NCBI RefSeq assembly: GCF_052113705.1
Contig: NZ_JBGQOG010000011.1
Span: 62,001-126,000, forward strand
Direction of reading: 5' to 3'
Length of the DNA stretch: 64,000 nt
Source of the DNA: JBGQOG01 sp052113705
Lineage (GTDB): Bacteria; Pseudomonadota; Alphaproteobacteria; Rhodobacterales; Rhodobacteraceae
The notes beneath the pieces are model-generated. The model was given only the letters and a program-made list of their open reading frames with translations, did not search any database and was not told where the DNA came from. Position numbers and translations under genes: made by a program. This document shows, in pieces, positions 24,975 to 33,765 of this stretch (the stretch's first letter is position 1; each line of letters begins with the position of its first letter).

Positions 24975-26627
24975 ATGACGGGTGACGAGAGTTTTGACTA
25001 TATCGTGGTGGGCGCGGGCTCGGCGGGATGCCTTCTGGCCAACCGTCTCAGCCGCAATCCGGCGCATCGCGTGCTGCTGATCGAAGCGGGGCGCAAGGAC
25101 AATTACCCCTGGATCCACGTCCCGGTCGGCTATCTTTACTGCATCGGCAATCCGCGCACCGACTGGCTGTTTGAGACCGAGGCCGAGGCCGGGCTGAACG
25201 GCCGCCGTCTGCGCTATCCGCGCGGCAAGGCGCTGGGAGGCTGCTCGTCGATCAATGGCATGATCTACATGCGCGGGCAGGCGCGCGACTATGACGGTTG
25301 GGCCGCGCTGACCGGCGATCCGGCCTGGAACTGGGAAAACAGCCTGCCGGATTTCAAGGCGCATGAGGACCATTATCGTCTGGATGCGGGCATGCCGAAG
25401 GATGCCGATTTTGCGGCGCTGCACGGGCATGGCGGCGAATGGCGGGTCGAAAAGCAGCGGTTGAAATGGGATGTTCTGGAGGCCTTTGCCGCCGCCGCCA
25501 CGCAAAACGGCGTGCCGCCAAGCCGCGATTTCAACACCGGCTGCAACGAGGGTGTTGGCTATTTTGATGTGAATCAGCGGTCGGGCTGGCGCTGGAACAC
25601 TTCCAAGGCGTTCTTGCGGCCGATCCGCCACCGCCGCAATCTGACGGTCTGGACCGAGAGCCATGTCAAACGCCTCCAGCTGGCGCGGGATGCGGCGGGC
25701 GCCTTGCGCTGCACCGGGGTGGAGGTGCAGCAGGGCGGCGTCATCCGCCGTCCGGTGGCGCGGCGCGAAGTGGTGCTGTCGGCGGGGGCCATCGGTTCGC
25801 CGCAGATCCTGCAGCTTTCGGGCATCGGCCCGGCGGCGCTCATGCAGCGGCACGGGATCACGGTGGAGCAGGACCTGCCGGGGGTGGGCGAAAACCTGCA
25901 GGACCATTTGCAGATCCGGGCGGTTTTCAAGGTGAAAGGGGCCAAGACGCTGAACACTTTGGCCAATTCGGTTCTGGGGCGCGCCCGGATCGGGCTGGAA
26001 TATGTTCTCACCCGGTCGGGTCCGATGAGCATGGCGCCCTCGCAGCTGGGGGCCTTTACCCGCTCTGACCCGTCGCAACCGCATCCCAATCTGGAATATC
26101 ACGTGCAGCCGCTCAGCCTTGATGCCTTTGGCGAGCCGTTGCACCGGGTGCCCGCCTTTACCGCCAGTGTGTGCAACCTCAACCCCACCAGCCGGGGCCG
26201 GGTGCAGATCCGCTCCGCCGAAAGCCGGGACGCGCCCGCCATTGCGCCGCATTATCTGAGCACCGAGGCCGACCGTCAGATCGCCGCGGACAGCATCCGG
26301 CAGGTGCGCGCGATCGTGGCACAGCCCGCGCTTGCCCATTATCAGCCCGAGGAATGGAAGCCGGGCGTCGCCTATCAAAGCGATGCGGAGCTGGCCCGCT
26401 TGGCGGGCGATATTGCGAGCACGATCTTTCACCCGGTCGGCACCACCAAGATGGGGGCGCAGGATGATCCATTGGCGGTGGTCGACAGCCGCCTGCGTCT
26501 GCGCGGGGTGGCCGGGCTGCGGGTGGTGGATGCCGGGGTGATGCCGACCATCACCAGCGGCAACACCAATGCGCCGACGCTGATGATTGCGGAAAAAGCC
26601 GCAGGGTTCATTCTGTCCGAGACCTGA
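24975..26627 (+). CDS. GMC-family FAD oxidoreductase (choline/alcohol dehydrogenase-like)
   Basis: The 550-residue protein starts at the second of two nearby ATGs. The GGGAGGG site at 24962-24968 touches the first ATG but is seven bases from the one at 24975. FAD binding is shown by YIVVGAGSAGCLLANRLS (about residues 8-25) and an LLIEAG strand end. GMC signatures are GKALGGCSSINGMIYMRGQ near 88 and GAIGSPQILQLSGIGP near 270. The C-terminal HPVGTTKMG near 485 carries the catalytic His, and GNTNAPTLMIAEKAA lies near 525. These enzymes oxidise primary alcohols or polyols. The gene stands alone, divergent from its likely LysR regulator. The substrate is unknown. Confidence 0.92.
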   Translation: MTGDESFDYIVVGAGSAGCLLANRLSRNPAHRVLLIEAGRKDNYPWIHVPVGYLYCIGNPRTDWLFETEAEAGLNGRRLRYPRGKALGGCSSINGMIYMRGQARDYDGWAALTGDPAWNWENSLPDFKAHEDHYRLDAGMPKDADFAALHGHGGEWRVEKQRLKWDVLEAFAAAATQNGVPPSRDFNTGCNEGVGYFDVNQRSGWRWNTSKAFLRPIRHRRNLTVWTESHVKRLQLARDAAGALRCTGVEVQQGGVIRRPVARREVVLSAGAIGSPQILQLSGIGPAALMQRHGITVEQDLPGVGENLQDHLQIRAVFKVKGAKTLNTLANSVLGRARIGLEYVLTRSGPMSMAPSQLGAFTRSDPSQPHPNLEYHVQPLSLDAFGEPLHRVPAFTASVCNLNPTSRGRVQIRSAESRDAPAIAPHYLSTEADRQIAADSIRQVRAIVAQPALAHYQPEEWKPGVAYQSDAELARLAGDIASTIFHPVGTTKMGAQDDPLAVVDSRLRLRGVAGLRVVDAGVMPTITSGNTNAPTLMIAEKAAGFILSET

Positions 26628-27518
26628 GCCATGATTGCGCTGGCCCGGATCTGAGGTTGATCGCGGTACCCGCCCGTCGCATCACCCGCCCGCCGCTCTA
26701 TCGCTCCGTCGCATCGTAGCTCCGGTGCCCGGGGCAAAGCCGCGTGGCATCACGATGATTGTGGGGCGGGCTCCGCGCGCCCTCCGCGCATGCCAAACCT
26801 GCGCGATGTGCGGCCAGCCCGCATCGTGCTGGTCTTTGGCGCAACGATCTGCTTGTGGCCGTGCTGAGCGCTCGGGGAGAAACCGAAGTCCCTCCGCCCG
26901 CGCTCAGCGCCGCCATTCTGCCCGCCCACGCGGGTCATCGCGCGCCGTGTTGCAGGCAAGCTGTTGTTTTCCTTGTGGAGGACATGCAGTGCGGTGCCGA
27001 TGGGGTGAGCAACGCGCCGCCATATCGCGCGGGCACTTGTCGGGGATATTGCCTCCCTCGGGCGCAGCTGACGCGGGAATGCGCGGCTGCGGTGTGTCCG
27101 GGCTTTCTGCCGTTTGAAATGCCGCCGAACTGCGCGTTGCGACGGTGCAGTCCGCTTTGCTGCCAGCGAATTAAACGCCGGGCCGGAGCCTGGTCTGGCG
27201 GCTGCGGAAGAGCGGTTTCTCGTGGCGTGCGGCGTGCCAAACCTGCTGTCGATGGCGCATGACAGGGTCGTCATGGCGCAGATGCCGTCTCCTGTCGCCG
27301 ACGGGTGCCCGGCTGTACGGTGGGGCCGGGGGTCGACGCTTGGTGTCCGGCAGGCGGAAAGTTGGCGCGGATGGGCTGCGCCGCCCCCGTCCCTGCCGTT
27401 AGACAGAGTTCAGGAACACGCCGCGCCGATGTGGAGGTCGGGCCGCGGTGACGGTTGAACTGATGACGACTTTCCCGGCCGGGGCGGGGGATGTCTGCGC
27501 TTGGGGAGGGCGCCGCCG
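26628..27518. other. Gene-free stretch upstream of the second TRAP operon
   Basis: These 891 bases hold no reading frame with recognisable protein features. Possible translations are Arg/Ala/Cys-rich and lack ribosome-binding sites. An inverted repeat with nine-base arms (GCTGAGCGC at 26863-26871 and GCGCTCAGC at 26900-26908) is the only clear structure. The promoter of the TRAP/aromatic operon should lie in the last 150 bases. The rest may be decayed coding sequence. Confidence 0.6.
26863..26908. repeat. Inverted repeat, nine-base arms and 28-base loop
   Basis: GCTGAGCGC and GCGCTCAGC are perfect complements. The element lies about 240 bases after the GMC gene and could be a distal terminator hairpin, although no T-run follows. 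Confidence 0.5.
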
Positions 27519-27998
27519 ATGTCTCGCAGATCGAGCCCAATCATATCCGTTGCCTTGTTGAGTGCTGCGTCCGGCTGCTTTTTGTTCGGCGCGGCTGTCA
27601 CCGTCTGCGATGTGCTGCTGCGCGGCCTCGCGGGGCGCAACGTCCCTGCGGCGATCGAAACCACCTCCTTTGCCATCGGGCTGGGGGCGCTTTTGTCCAT
27701 GCCGGTCTGCTACGCCCTGCGGAGCCATGTCACGGCAAAACTGCTGTCCGAACTGATGCCCAACCGTTTTGGCCGCCCGTTGGGGCGGCTGGGCGCTGTG
27801 GCCTCGGTGGTCTTTGCCGCGATGATGCTGGGGATCGTCGGGCAGAACACCCTGTCGAAGATCAACTCACCGGAAACCTCGCGCGATCTGGGGCTGCCGA
27901 TGCCGATGCTGCTTGGGGTGATCTCTGCCACGCTGCTGGCGGCGCTGATCGCGGCTTTGGTGGGCCTCTGGCTCGAATATCGCAAGGCGGGGGCATAA
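27519..27998 (+). CDS. TRAP transporter small permease (DctQ type), aromatic cluster
   Basis: This 159-residue protein starts at the ATG at 27519, eight bases after a GGAGGG site. A TTG 18 bp upstream would include that site. Four membrane helices are predicted (about residues 10-30, 40-62, 85-105 and 122-148). It is divergent in sequence from the other DctQ in this window but occupies the canonical place directly before a DctM gene, separated by a single base. It should couple the receptor at 29328 to the channel at 28000. Family assignment rests on topology, size and position more than on motifs. Confidence 0.78.
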   Translation: MSRRSSPIISVALLSAASGCFLFGAAVTVCDVLLRGLAGRNVPAAIETTSFAIGLGALLSMPVCYALRSHVTAKLLSELMPNRFGRPLGRLGAVASVVFAAMMLGIVGQNTLSKINSPETSRDLGLPMPMLLGVISATLLAALIAALVGLWLEYRKAGA

Positions 27999-27999
27999 G

Positions 28000-29301
28000 A
28001 TGGATGGATTGCTGTTGGGCGGCACCGGCTTTGCCGTGGCCATCGTGATGATCTTTCTGGAAGTGCCGGTCGCCGTGGCGCTGGGGCTGGTGGGTGTGCT
28101 TGGCACCGGGCTGATCATCGGCACCGGCGGCGCGATGGCGGTGGGGGCGACCACGGTCTGGGACAGCATCACCAATTACACCCTGACGATGCTGCCCCTC
28201 TTCGTGCTGATGGGCAATCTGGCGGCGCAAAGCGGCCTGTCAGCGCGGCTTTATCAATCCATGGCGGTACTGATCGGGCACCGGCGCGGCGGGCTGGCGC
28301 TGGCCACCATCGGCGCATCGGCGGGCTTTGGGATGATCTCGGGCTCTTCGCTCGCCACCACCGCAACCATGGGACGCATCGCCCTGCCCGAGATGCAGGC
28401 GGCGGGCTATTCCCGCGCCCTTTCGGCGGGATCGGTCGCGGCGGGGGGCACCTTGGGCATTCTGATCCCGCCCTCAACCGTGCTGGTGATCTATGCTTTC
28501 ATCGCCGAGCAGTCCATTCGCGAGCTGCTGCTGGCCACCGCCGGGCCGATCGTGCTGGCCGTCACGCTTTATTGTCTGGCGATCTGGGTGCCGCTTTGGG
28601 CCGGATGGTCGAAGGCACCCGAGCGGGCGCGGGCTATGGGGGCCGAGCGGATCGCGGCGATCCGGGAGCTTGTGCCGCCATTGGGCATTTTCGGGCTGAT
28701 CATGGGCGGGCTCTATTCCGGGCTGTTCACCGCGAATGAAACCGCGGCGATCGGGGCGACGGTGGTGCTCTTGTACGGCATCCTCGCCCGCCGCCTGTCC
28801 TGGGAGGGTTTCTTCGACGCGGCAATGGACACGGCGCTGACCTGTGGCGCGCTTTATCTGGTGCTGATCGGCGCCAATCTCTTCAACTTCTTCCTCGCCC
28901 TCTCGGGGCTGCCGTTTTCGCTGACCGGCCTTTTCGCGGGCCTCCTCGATCAGCCCTTGCTGGTGATCTTGCTGATGCTGGGCATCTATCTGGTTCTCGG
29001 CACCTTGATGGACTCGCTGGCAATGCTGCTGCTGACCGTGCCGCTCTTCGTGCCAATCGCGCAATCGGCGGGGATCGACCTCGTCTGGTTCGGGATCTTC
29101 GCGGTGATGGTGGTCGAGATGGGGCTGATCACGCCGCCGGTGGGGATGAACCTCTTCGTGCTGAAAACCACCAATCCCGAGATCGCGATGGTCGAGCTGT
29201 GGCGGGGTGTCATGCCCTTCGTGCTGGCCGATCTGATCCGCGTCGGGCTGATCATCGCGCTGCCCGCCATCGTCACCTGGCTGCCGCATCACGCATTCTG
29301 A
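28000..29301 (+). CDS. TRAP transporter large permease (DctM type), aromatic cluster
   Basis: The 433-residue integral membrane protein has DctM blocks: MIFLEVPVAVALGLVGVLGT at the N-terminus, MLPLFVLMGNLAAQSGLSARLY near 65, SSLATTATMGRIALPEMQAAG near 115, GGTLGILIPPSTVLVIYAFI near 148 and EMGLITPPVGMNLFVLK near 373. The order Q-M-P differs from the first TRAP system here (Q-P-M), so the two are separate acquisitions rather than a local duplication. It should import the substrate of the downstream ring-hydroxylating and ring-cleaving enzymes. Confidence 0.94.
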   Translation: MDGLLLGGTGFAVAIVMIFLEVPVAVALGLVGVLGTGLIIGTGGAMAVGATTVWDSITNYTLTMLPLFVLMGNLAAQSGLSARLYQSMAVLIGHRRGGLALATIGASAGFGMISGSSLATTATMGRIALPEMQAAGYSRALSAGSVAAGGTLGILIPPSTVLVIYAFIAEQSIRELLLATAGPIVLAVTLYCLAIWVPLWAGWSKAPERARAMGAERIAAIRELVPPLGIFGLIMGGLYSGLFTANETAAIGATVVLLYGILARRLSWEGFFDAAMDTALTCGALYLVLIGANLFNFFLALSGLPFSLTGLFAGLLDQPLLVILLMLGIYLVLGTLMDSLAMLLLTVPLFVPIAQSAGIDLVWFGIFAVMVVEMGLITPPVGMNLFVLKTTNPEIAMVELWRGVMPFVLADLIRVGLIIALPAIVTWLPHHAF

Positions 29302-29327
29302 ATTCACGCTGAAATGGGAGGACTACC

Positions 29328-30332
29328 ATGTTGAAGTCACTGTTGAAGTCGGCCGCACTGGCGCTCGTGTTCACAGCCGCCGCCACAGCCGCGGGGGCGC
29401 GGGAGATGCGGGTGTCATCCTTTGAGCCGCAGCAGGGTTTTTACTCGGCCAAGGTGCTGCAGGTCTGGATTGATCAGGTCAACGCCAAGCTGTCGGATGC
29501 GGCGCGCTTCCGCCTTTATCCGGCGTCGATCCTCGGCGCGCCCCCGGCCCAGGCCGAACTGGTGAAGGCGGGCGTGGCCGATGTTGCGCTGGTGGTGCCG
29601 ACCTATACGCCGGGCCTTTTCCCGATGACGGGGGTGGTGGAGGTGCCGGGGCTGGTGGAGACGTCGGTGCAGGGCGCGCATCTGCTGAACACGCTGGCCG
29701 AAGAAGGGGCATTGGCCGGTGAATATGCCGATTACAAGGTCATCGCGCTTTTCACCACGCCGGGCTACCGGTTCCTGATGTCAGGGGATGGCGCGCGGGT
29801 GCCCGCGGATCTGGCGGGCAAGAAGCTGCGCACCCCCTCGCAGTTCGGCTCGGTCCTGTTTGAGCTGCTGGGTGCCTCGGGTGTGTCAATCCCGGCACCG
29901 CAAGTCTATGAAAACCTGGAGCGGGGGGTGGTGTCCGGGGCGGTCTGGGTGATGGACGCCTATCGCACCTTCCGCCTGAACGAGGTGGCGCCTGTGGTCA
30001 CCGATCTGCGTTTCACCGCCTCACCGATGGCTATTTTGATGAACCGCGCCGCCTATGACAGCCTGTCTGAGGCCGACCGCGCGGTGATTGATGCGGCCGC
30101 GGGCGCGGGCGCGGCCGATTGGATCGCGCAAGTGGTCGATGCTGCCGATGCCGAGATCGAGGCGCAGTTTCGGGCGGACCCCAAAGTAACCTTTATCGAT
30201 CCCGACAGCGCCGAATTGCAGCTCTGGACCGATGCTTTGGCCGATGCACCGGCGAAATGGGTGGCGATGCAGGCCGATCCGGCGGCGGCCGGACGCCTGC
30301 TCGACCGCGCCCATGAGATCGCGAAGCCCTGA
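29328..30332 (+). CDS. TRAP transporter substrate-binding protein, aromatic cluster
   Basis: The 334-residue periplasmic receptor has a signal peptide ending AAGA-REMRV near residue 25 and a good GGGAGG site before the ATG. The mature domain shows VLQVWIDQVNAKL, GAPPAQAELVKAGVADVAL, LAGKKLRTPSQFGSVLFELLGASG (including the Arg that normally contacts a carboxylate) and VYENLERGVVSGAVW. It probably binds an aromatic or phenylalkanoic acid, given the hydroxylase and extradiol dioxygenase encoded next. The ligand is inferred from context. A short GC-rich hairpin follows the stop, 101 bp before the dioxygenase gene. Confidence 0.9.
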   Translation: MLKSLLKSAALALVFTAAATAAGAREMRVSSFEPQQGFYSAKVLQVWIDQVNAKLSDAARFRLYPASILGAPPAQAELVKAGVADVALVVPTYTPGLFPMTGVVEVPGLVETSVQGAHLLNTLAEEGALAGEYADYKVIALFTTPGYRFLMSGDGARVPADLAGKKLRTPSQFGSVLFELLGASGVSIPAPQVYENLERGVVSGAVWVMDAYRTFRLNEVAPVVTDLRFTASPMAILMNRAAYDSLSEADRAVIDAAAGAGAADWIAQVVDAADAEIEAQFRADPKVTFIDPDSAELQLWTDALADAPAKWVAMQADPAAAGRLLDRAHEIAKP

Positions 30333-30341
30333 CGCGCGCCG

Positions 30342-30359
30342 GCGCGCCTGCGGGCGCGC
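30342..30359 (+). terminator. Short GC hairpin after the TRAP receptor gene
   Basis: Arms GCGCGCC and GGCGCGC enclose four bases, 9 bp after the stop. No T-run follows, so partial attenuation or transcript stabilisation between the transport and catabolic genes is more likely than full termination. Confidence 0.45.
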
Positions 30360-30433
30360 AAACACCCCGCCCCCTCCGGCACCGCGATGGGTGTCAGGAC
30401 GGGGCCCACCGAATTCAACCGACGGAGGTAACC

Positions 30434-31414
30434 ATGGCAATCATTGCACTGGGCTATCTTGGCGTGCGGTCCGACAGGCTGGATGACTGGTCGGATTTCG
30501 CGGGCAAGTTGCTGGGAATGCAGAAAATAGACCGCGGCGGTAAAGCGCTTGCCTTTCGCATGGACGATCAGGCGCAGCGGTTTCTGGTGTCGGATGAGCC
30601 GGGTGAAACCCTTGCCTTTCTCGGCTTTGAAGTGGCGGAACGGGGGGATCTCGCGCAATACGCCGCCCGCCTCGATGCGGCGGGGGTGCGGGTGCAGATC
30701 GGCAGTGCCGCGCTGGCGGACCGGCGCTTTGTCGGCGATCTGATCTGGTTCGAGGATCCGATGGGCAACCGGGTGGAACTGTTCCACGCCCCGATGATCG
30801 CCACCGATCCCTTTGTGCCGGGCCGCCCGATTGATGGCTTTGTCACCGGGCCGCTCGGGATGGGCCATGCGGTGCTGCATGTGCGCGACATCGACGTGAT
30901 GATGCCCTTTTACCGCGATCTGCTGGATTTCCGGGTGTCGGATTATGGCCTCACCCCCTATGGCCTGTACTTCTTCCACCTGAACGACCGGCACCATTCC
31001 TTTGCGATGGTCGGCTCGGGGCAGGAGGGGTTCCATCATTTCATGGTGGAATATCAAAACCTTGATGATGTGGGGCAGGGGCTTGACCTCGCGCAGCTCG
31101 GCGAGGGGCAACTGGCCTATACCCTCGGGCGTCACACCAATGACTACATGACCAGCTTTTACGCCCACAGCCCCTCCGGGTTCTTTGTCGAGAATGGCTG
31201 GGGGGGGCGGCTGATCGATCCCGATCAATGGGAGCCGCATGAAACCCATGACGGGCCGAGCTTTTGGGGCCACGAGCGGCTCTATCTGACCGAAGAGGGC
31301 GGGCGCAAACGCCTGCGCGACATGCGCCTTCAGGCGGCGGCCCGGGGGCGGCGGGCACCACCGGTGGCGGAATGCCCCTGGCTGTTCGGTGAACTTGCGA
31401 AACAACGGGGATGA
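30434..31414 (+). CDS. Extradiol ring-cleavage dioxygenase (type I, VOC fold, BphC/HsaC-like)
   Basis: The 326-residue, two-module VOC protein has a strong GGAGG site. In the C-terminal module the iron ligands expected for BphC-type enzymes are all visible: His145 in GMGHAVLHV, His202 in EGFHHFMVE and Glu253 in SGFFVENGWGG. The N-terminal module (about residues 4-115) is a structural repeat without the ligands, as usual. The enzyme should cleave a catechol-type ring next to the hydroxyls (meta cleavage) using Fe(II) and O2. It precedes, with an ATGA overlap, a flavoprotein hydroxylase that could supply the catechol and is followed by an FAH-family hydrolase. The exact catechol is unknown. Confidence 0.88.
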   Translation: MAIIALGYLGVRSDRLDDWSDFAGKLLGMQKIDRGGKALAFRMDDQAQRFLVSDEPGETLAFLGFEVAERGDLAQYAARLDAAGVRVQIGSAALADRRFVGDLIWFEDPMGNRVELFHAPMIATDPFVPGRPIDGFVTGPLGMGHAVLHVRDIDVMMPFYRDLLDFRVSDYGLTPYGLYFFHLNDRHHSFAMVGSGQEGFHHFMVEYQNLDDVGQGLDLAQLGEGQLAYTLGRHTNDYMTSFYAHSPSGFFVENGWGGRLIDPDQWEPHETHDGPSFWGHERLYLTEEGGRKRLRDMRLQAAARGRRAPPVAECPWLFGELAKQRG

Positions 31415-32913
31415 TCATGGAAGAATTCGATGTCGCCATCGTCGGTTACGGCCCGGCGGGCGCCACGCTTGCGCATCTGTTGGCGCAATGCGGGCTGAAA
31501 ACCCTGGTGCTGGAGCGGGAAACCGCGGCCTATCACCTGCCGCGCGCGGTGCATTTTGATGCAGAGGTGATGCGGGTGTTCCAATGGATCGGCATTGCGG
31601 AGGCGATGGAGCCGCAGACCGCGCGGCATCCGGGGATGCGCTTTGTCGACGGCGCGGGCAAGCTGCTGCTGGATTGGCCCCGGCCGCAGGGTGTGGGGCC
31701 GCAGGGCTGGCGGGCGAACTACCGTTTTCACCAGCCTGATCTGGAAAAGCTGTTGCGCGACACGTTGCAGGCGCGGCCCGAGGTGACGGTGCGCACCCGC
31801 TGTGACGTCTTCTTTGTTGAGGATCAGGGCGCGCAGGTTGAGCTGCGCTATGAAGACATGAGCTGTGGCCAGATCCGCCGGATTGCCGCGAAATATGTCG
31901 TGGGCTGTGACGGCGCCCGCTCGCTGATCCGCCGCTACATTGATACCGGCATGGAGGATTACGGCTTTCATGAACGCTGGCTGGTGGTCGATGTCATCCT
32001 GAACAAGGACAAACCCGAACTCGGCGATCACTCGATCCAATATTGCGTGCCCGAACGGCCGATGACCTATGTGCGCGGCCCGGGCCTGCGGCGGCGCTGG
32101 GAAATCACCCTGCGCCCCGATGAGGACAGTGCCGGGATCGCCCGGCCCGAACGGGTGTGGGAGCTGCTCTCTGACTGGCTTTCGCCCGGGGAAGCGGCGC
32201 TGGAGCGCACGGCGGTCTATGTCTTTCACTCGCTGGTGGCCCATGACTGGCGCCGGGGGCGCCTGATCCTCGCGGGCGATGCCTGTCACCAGACGCCGCC
32301 TTTCATGGGACAGGGCATGTGCGCGGGCATCCGCGATGTGGCCAATCTCTATTGGAAACTGGCGCTGATCTGTCAGGGCAAGGTCACCGATGCCGCCGCC
32401 GAGGCGCTGCTGGACAGCTATGAGAGCGAGCGTAAACCGAATGCCCGTGAATATATCCAGACGGCGGTGCGTCTGGGCGGGCTGATCAATACCTGCGGCA
32501 CTGAAACCGCCCTGCGTGCGGCGCTGCCCGGCCGTGACGGCACTGCGCGCATGCAATCCATCGCGCCGCCGCTGGGGCCGGGGCTGGGGCAGGGCGCGGG
32601 CGCAGGGCGTCTTTTCGGGCAGCCACGCCTTGCCGATGGCACCTTGATGGATGCGGCTTTTCCCCATCAATGGGTGGTGGTGGCCGAGGCCGCACTGGCC
32701 GCGGCGGTGGTCCTGCCGGACGGGGTCGCCCTGCTGACCCCCGCCACCGCACCCGATGCGGCAGAGCATCTTGCCAGTCTTGCGACCCGCGCGGTGGTGC
32801 TGCGTCCCGACCGGCATACCTTCGGGGCTGCCGACACCCCCGAAGAGCTGCAGGCGCTTGTGGCGCTGATCCTTCCCAACCCAATTCCCCTTTCTGAACC
32901 GGAGATGGTCTGA
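31411..32913 (+). CDS. FAD-dependent aromatic hydroxylase (MhpA-like group A monooxygenase)
   Basis: The 500-residue protein has the class A flavoprotein motifs: GxGxxG in VAIVGYGPAGATLAHLLAQ (residues about 7-25), the DG motif in YVVGCDGARSLIRR near 165 and the GD motif in RLILAGDACHQTPPFMGQG near 286. The following GIRDVANLYWKL is typical of phenol-type hydroxylases such as 3-(3-hydroxyphenyl)propionate hydroxylase and MHPCO-like enzymes. The C-terminus carries a thioredoxin-like tail (about 400-500). It should add an ortho hydroxyl to a phenolic acid using NAD(P)H and O2, giving the catechol for the preceding dioxygenase. The start overlaps the dioxygenase stop (ATGA). An alternative ATG lies two codons downstream. 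Confidence 0.88.
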   Translation: MIMEEFDVAIVGYGPAGATLAHLLAQCGLKTLVLERETAAYHLPRAVHFDAEVMRVFQWIGIAEAMEPQTARHPGMRFVDGAGKLLLDWPRPQGVGPQGWRANYRFHQPDLEKLLRDTLQARPEVTVRTRCDVFFVEDQGAQVELRYEDMSCGQIRRIAAKYVVGCDGARSLIRRYIDTGMEDYGFHERWLVVDVILNKDKPELGDHSIQYCVPERPMTYVRGPGLRRRWEITLRPDEDSAGIARPERVWELLSDWLSPGEAALERTAVYVFHSLVAHDWRRGRLILAGDACHQTPPFMGQGMCAGIRDVANLYWKLALICQGKVTDAAAEALLDSYESERKPNAREYIQTAVRLGGLINTCGTETALRAALPGRDGTARMQSIAPPLGPGLGQGAGAGRLFGQPRLADGTLMDAAFPHQWVVVAEAALAAAVVLPDGVALLTPATAPDAAEHLASLATRAVVLRPDRHTFGAADTPEELQALVALILPNPIPLSEPEMV

Positions 32914-32916
32914 CCC

Positions 32917-33765
32917 ATGAAACTTTGTTCCTTCACCCATAATGGCCGCCCCGGCTATGGCATCGTCACCGACAATGAGACGGGCATCATCGATCTTGGC
33001 GCACGTCTGCCCGAGGCCACGCTGCGCGACTTTCTCGCGGCGGGCGATCCTGGCCGGGCGGCAGCGCTCGCCGGATCCGCGGCGGATCATGCGATGGAGG
33101 CCGTGACCCTCGCGCCGGTCATCCCCAATCCCGACAAGATCATCTGTGTGGGGTTGAACTATCACGACCATATTCAGGAAACCGGCCGCGAAGAGACCGT
33201 CTATCCGGTGCTGTTCGCGCGCTATGCGGGCAGCCAGACCGGCCATGGCGCCGATCTGGTGATCCCGCGCGAAAGCACCATGTTCGACTATGAGGGCGAG
33301 CTGGCGGTGATCATCGGCAAGGCCGGGCGGCGGATTTCCGAGGCGGACGCGCTGGCGCATGTGGCGGGCTATGCCTGCTACAATGATGCCTCGGTGCGTG
33401 ACTGGCAAAAGCACACGCATCAGTTCATGCCGGGCAAGACCTTTGCCGATACCGGCGCCTTCGGCCCTTGGATGGTGAGTGCCGATAAGATCCCGGACCC
33501 CACCAGACTGCATCTGCAAACCCGGCTGAACGGCACGGTGGTGCAAGACACGGACCTGTCGATGCTGATCTCCTCGATCCCGCGGCTGATCGCCTATTGC
33601 TCGACGATCCTGCCGCTGTTGCCGGGGGATGTGATCGTGTCGGGCACCCCCGGCGGGGTGGGCGCGCGCCGCAACCCGCCGCTGTGGATGCGCGACGGTG
33701 ATCTCTGCGAGGTGGAAATTTCCGGGATCGGCACCTTGGCAAACCCCGTGCGCGCCGAGGCATGA
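32917..33765 (+). CDS. Fumarylacetoacetate-hydrolase-family protein
   Basis: The 282-residue protein has the FAH fold: N-terminal cap to about residue 68, then IICVGLNYHDHIQETGRE (about 75-92), the metal-binding region DYEGELAVIIGKAGRRIS near 122 with its two Glu/Asp ligands, KTFADTGAFGPWMV near 172 and PLLPGDVIVSGTPGGVGARR near 233. Members include hydrolases of ring-fission products, decarboxylase/isomerases of homoprotocatechuate catabolism, and acylpyruvases. Placement three bases after the hydroxylase stop and behind an extradiol dioxygenase makes a ring-fission-product hydrolase or hydratase the likeliest role. No 2-oxopent-4-enoate hydratase, aldolase or aldehyde dehydrogenase gene follows in this window. 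Confidence 0.88.
   Translation: MKLCSFTHNGRPGYGIVTDNETGIIDLGARLPEATLRDFLAAGDPGRAAALAGSAADHAMEAVTLAPVIPNPDKIICVGLNYHDHIQETGREETVYPVLFARYAGSQTGHGADLVIPRESTMFDYEGELAVIIGKAGRRISEADALAHVAGYACYNDASVRDWQKHTHQFMPGKTFADTGAFGPWMVSADKIPDPTRLHLQTRLNGTVVQDTDLSMLISSIPRLIAYCSTILPLLPGDVIVSGTPGGVGARRNPPLWMRDGDLCEVEISGIGTLANPVRAEA

Noticed and set aside
26759..27262. Plus-strand 167-codon frame in the gene-free stretch before the second TRAP operon
   Set aside because: It is rich in Cys, Arg and Ala without motifs, its start lacks a ribosome-binding site, and overlapping frames on both strands look equally (im)plausible.
31330..33546. Minus-strand frame of 738 codons across the aromatic operon
   Set aside because: It is an antisense shadow of the hydroxylase and hydrolase genes with no recognisable protein features.
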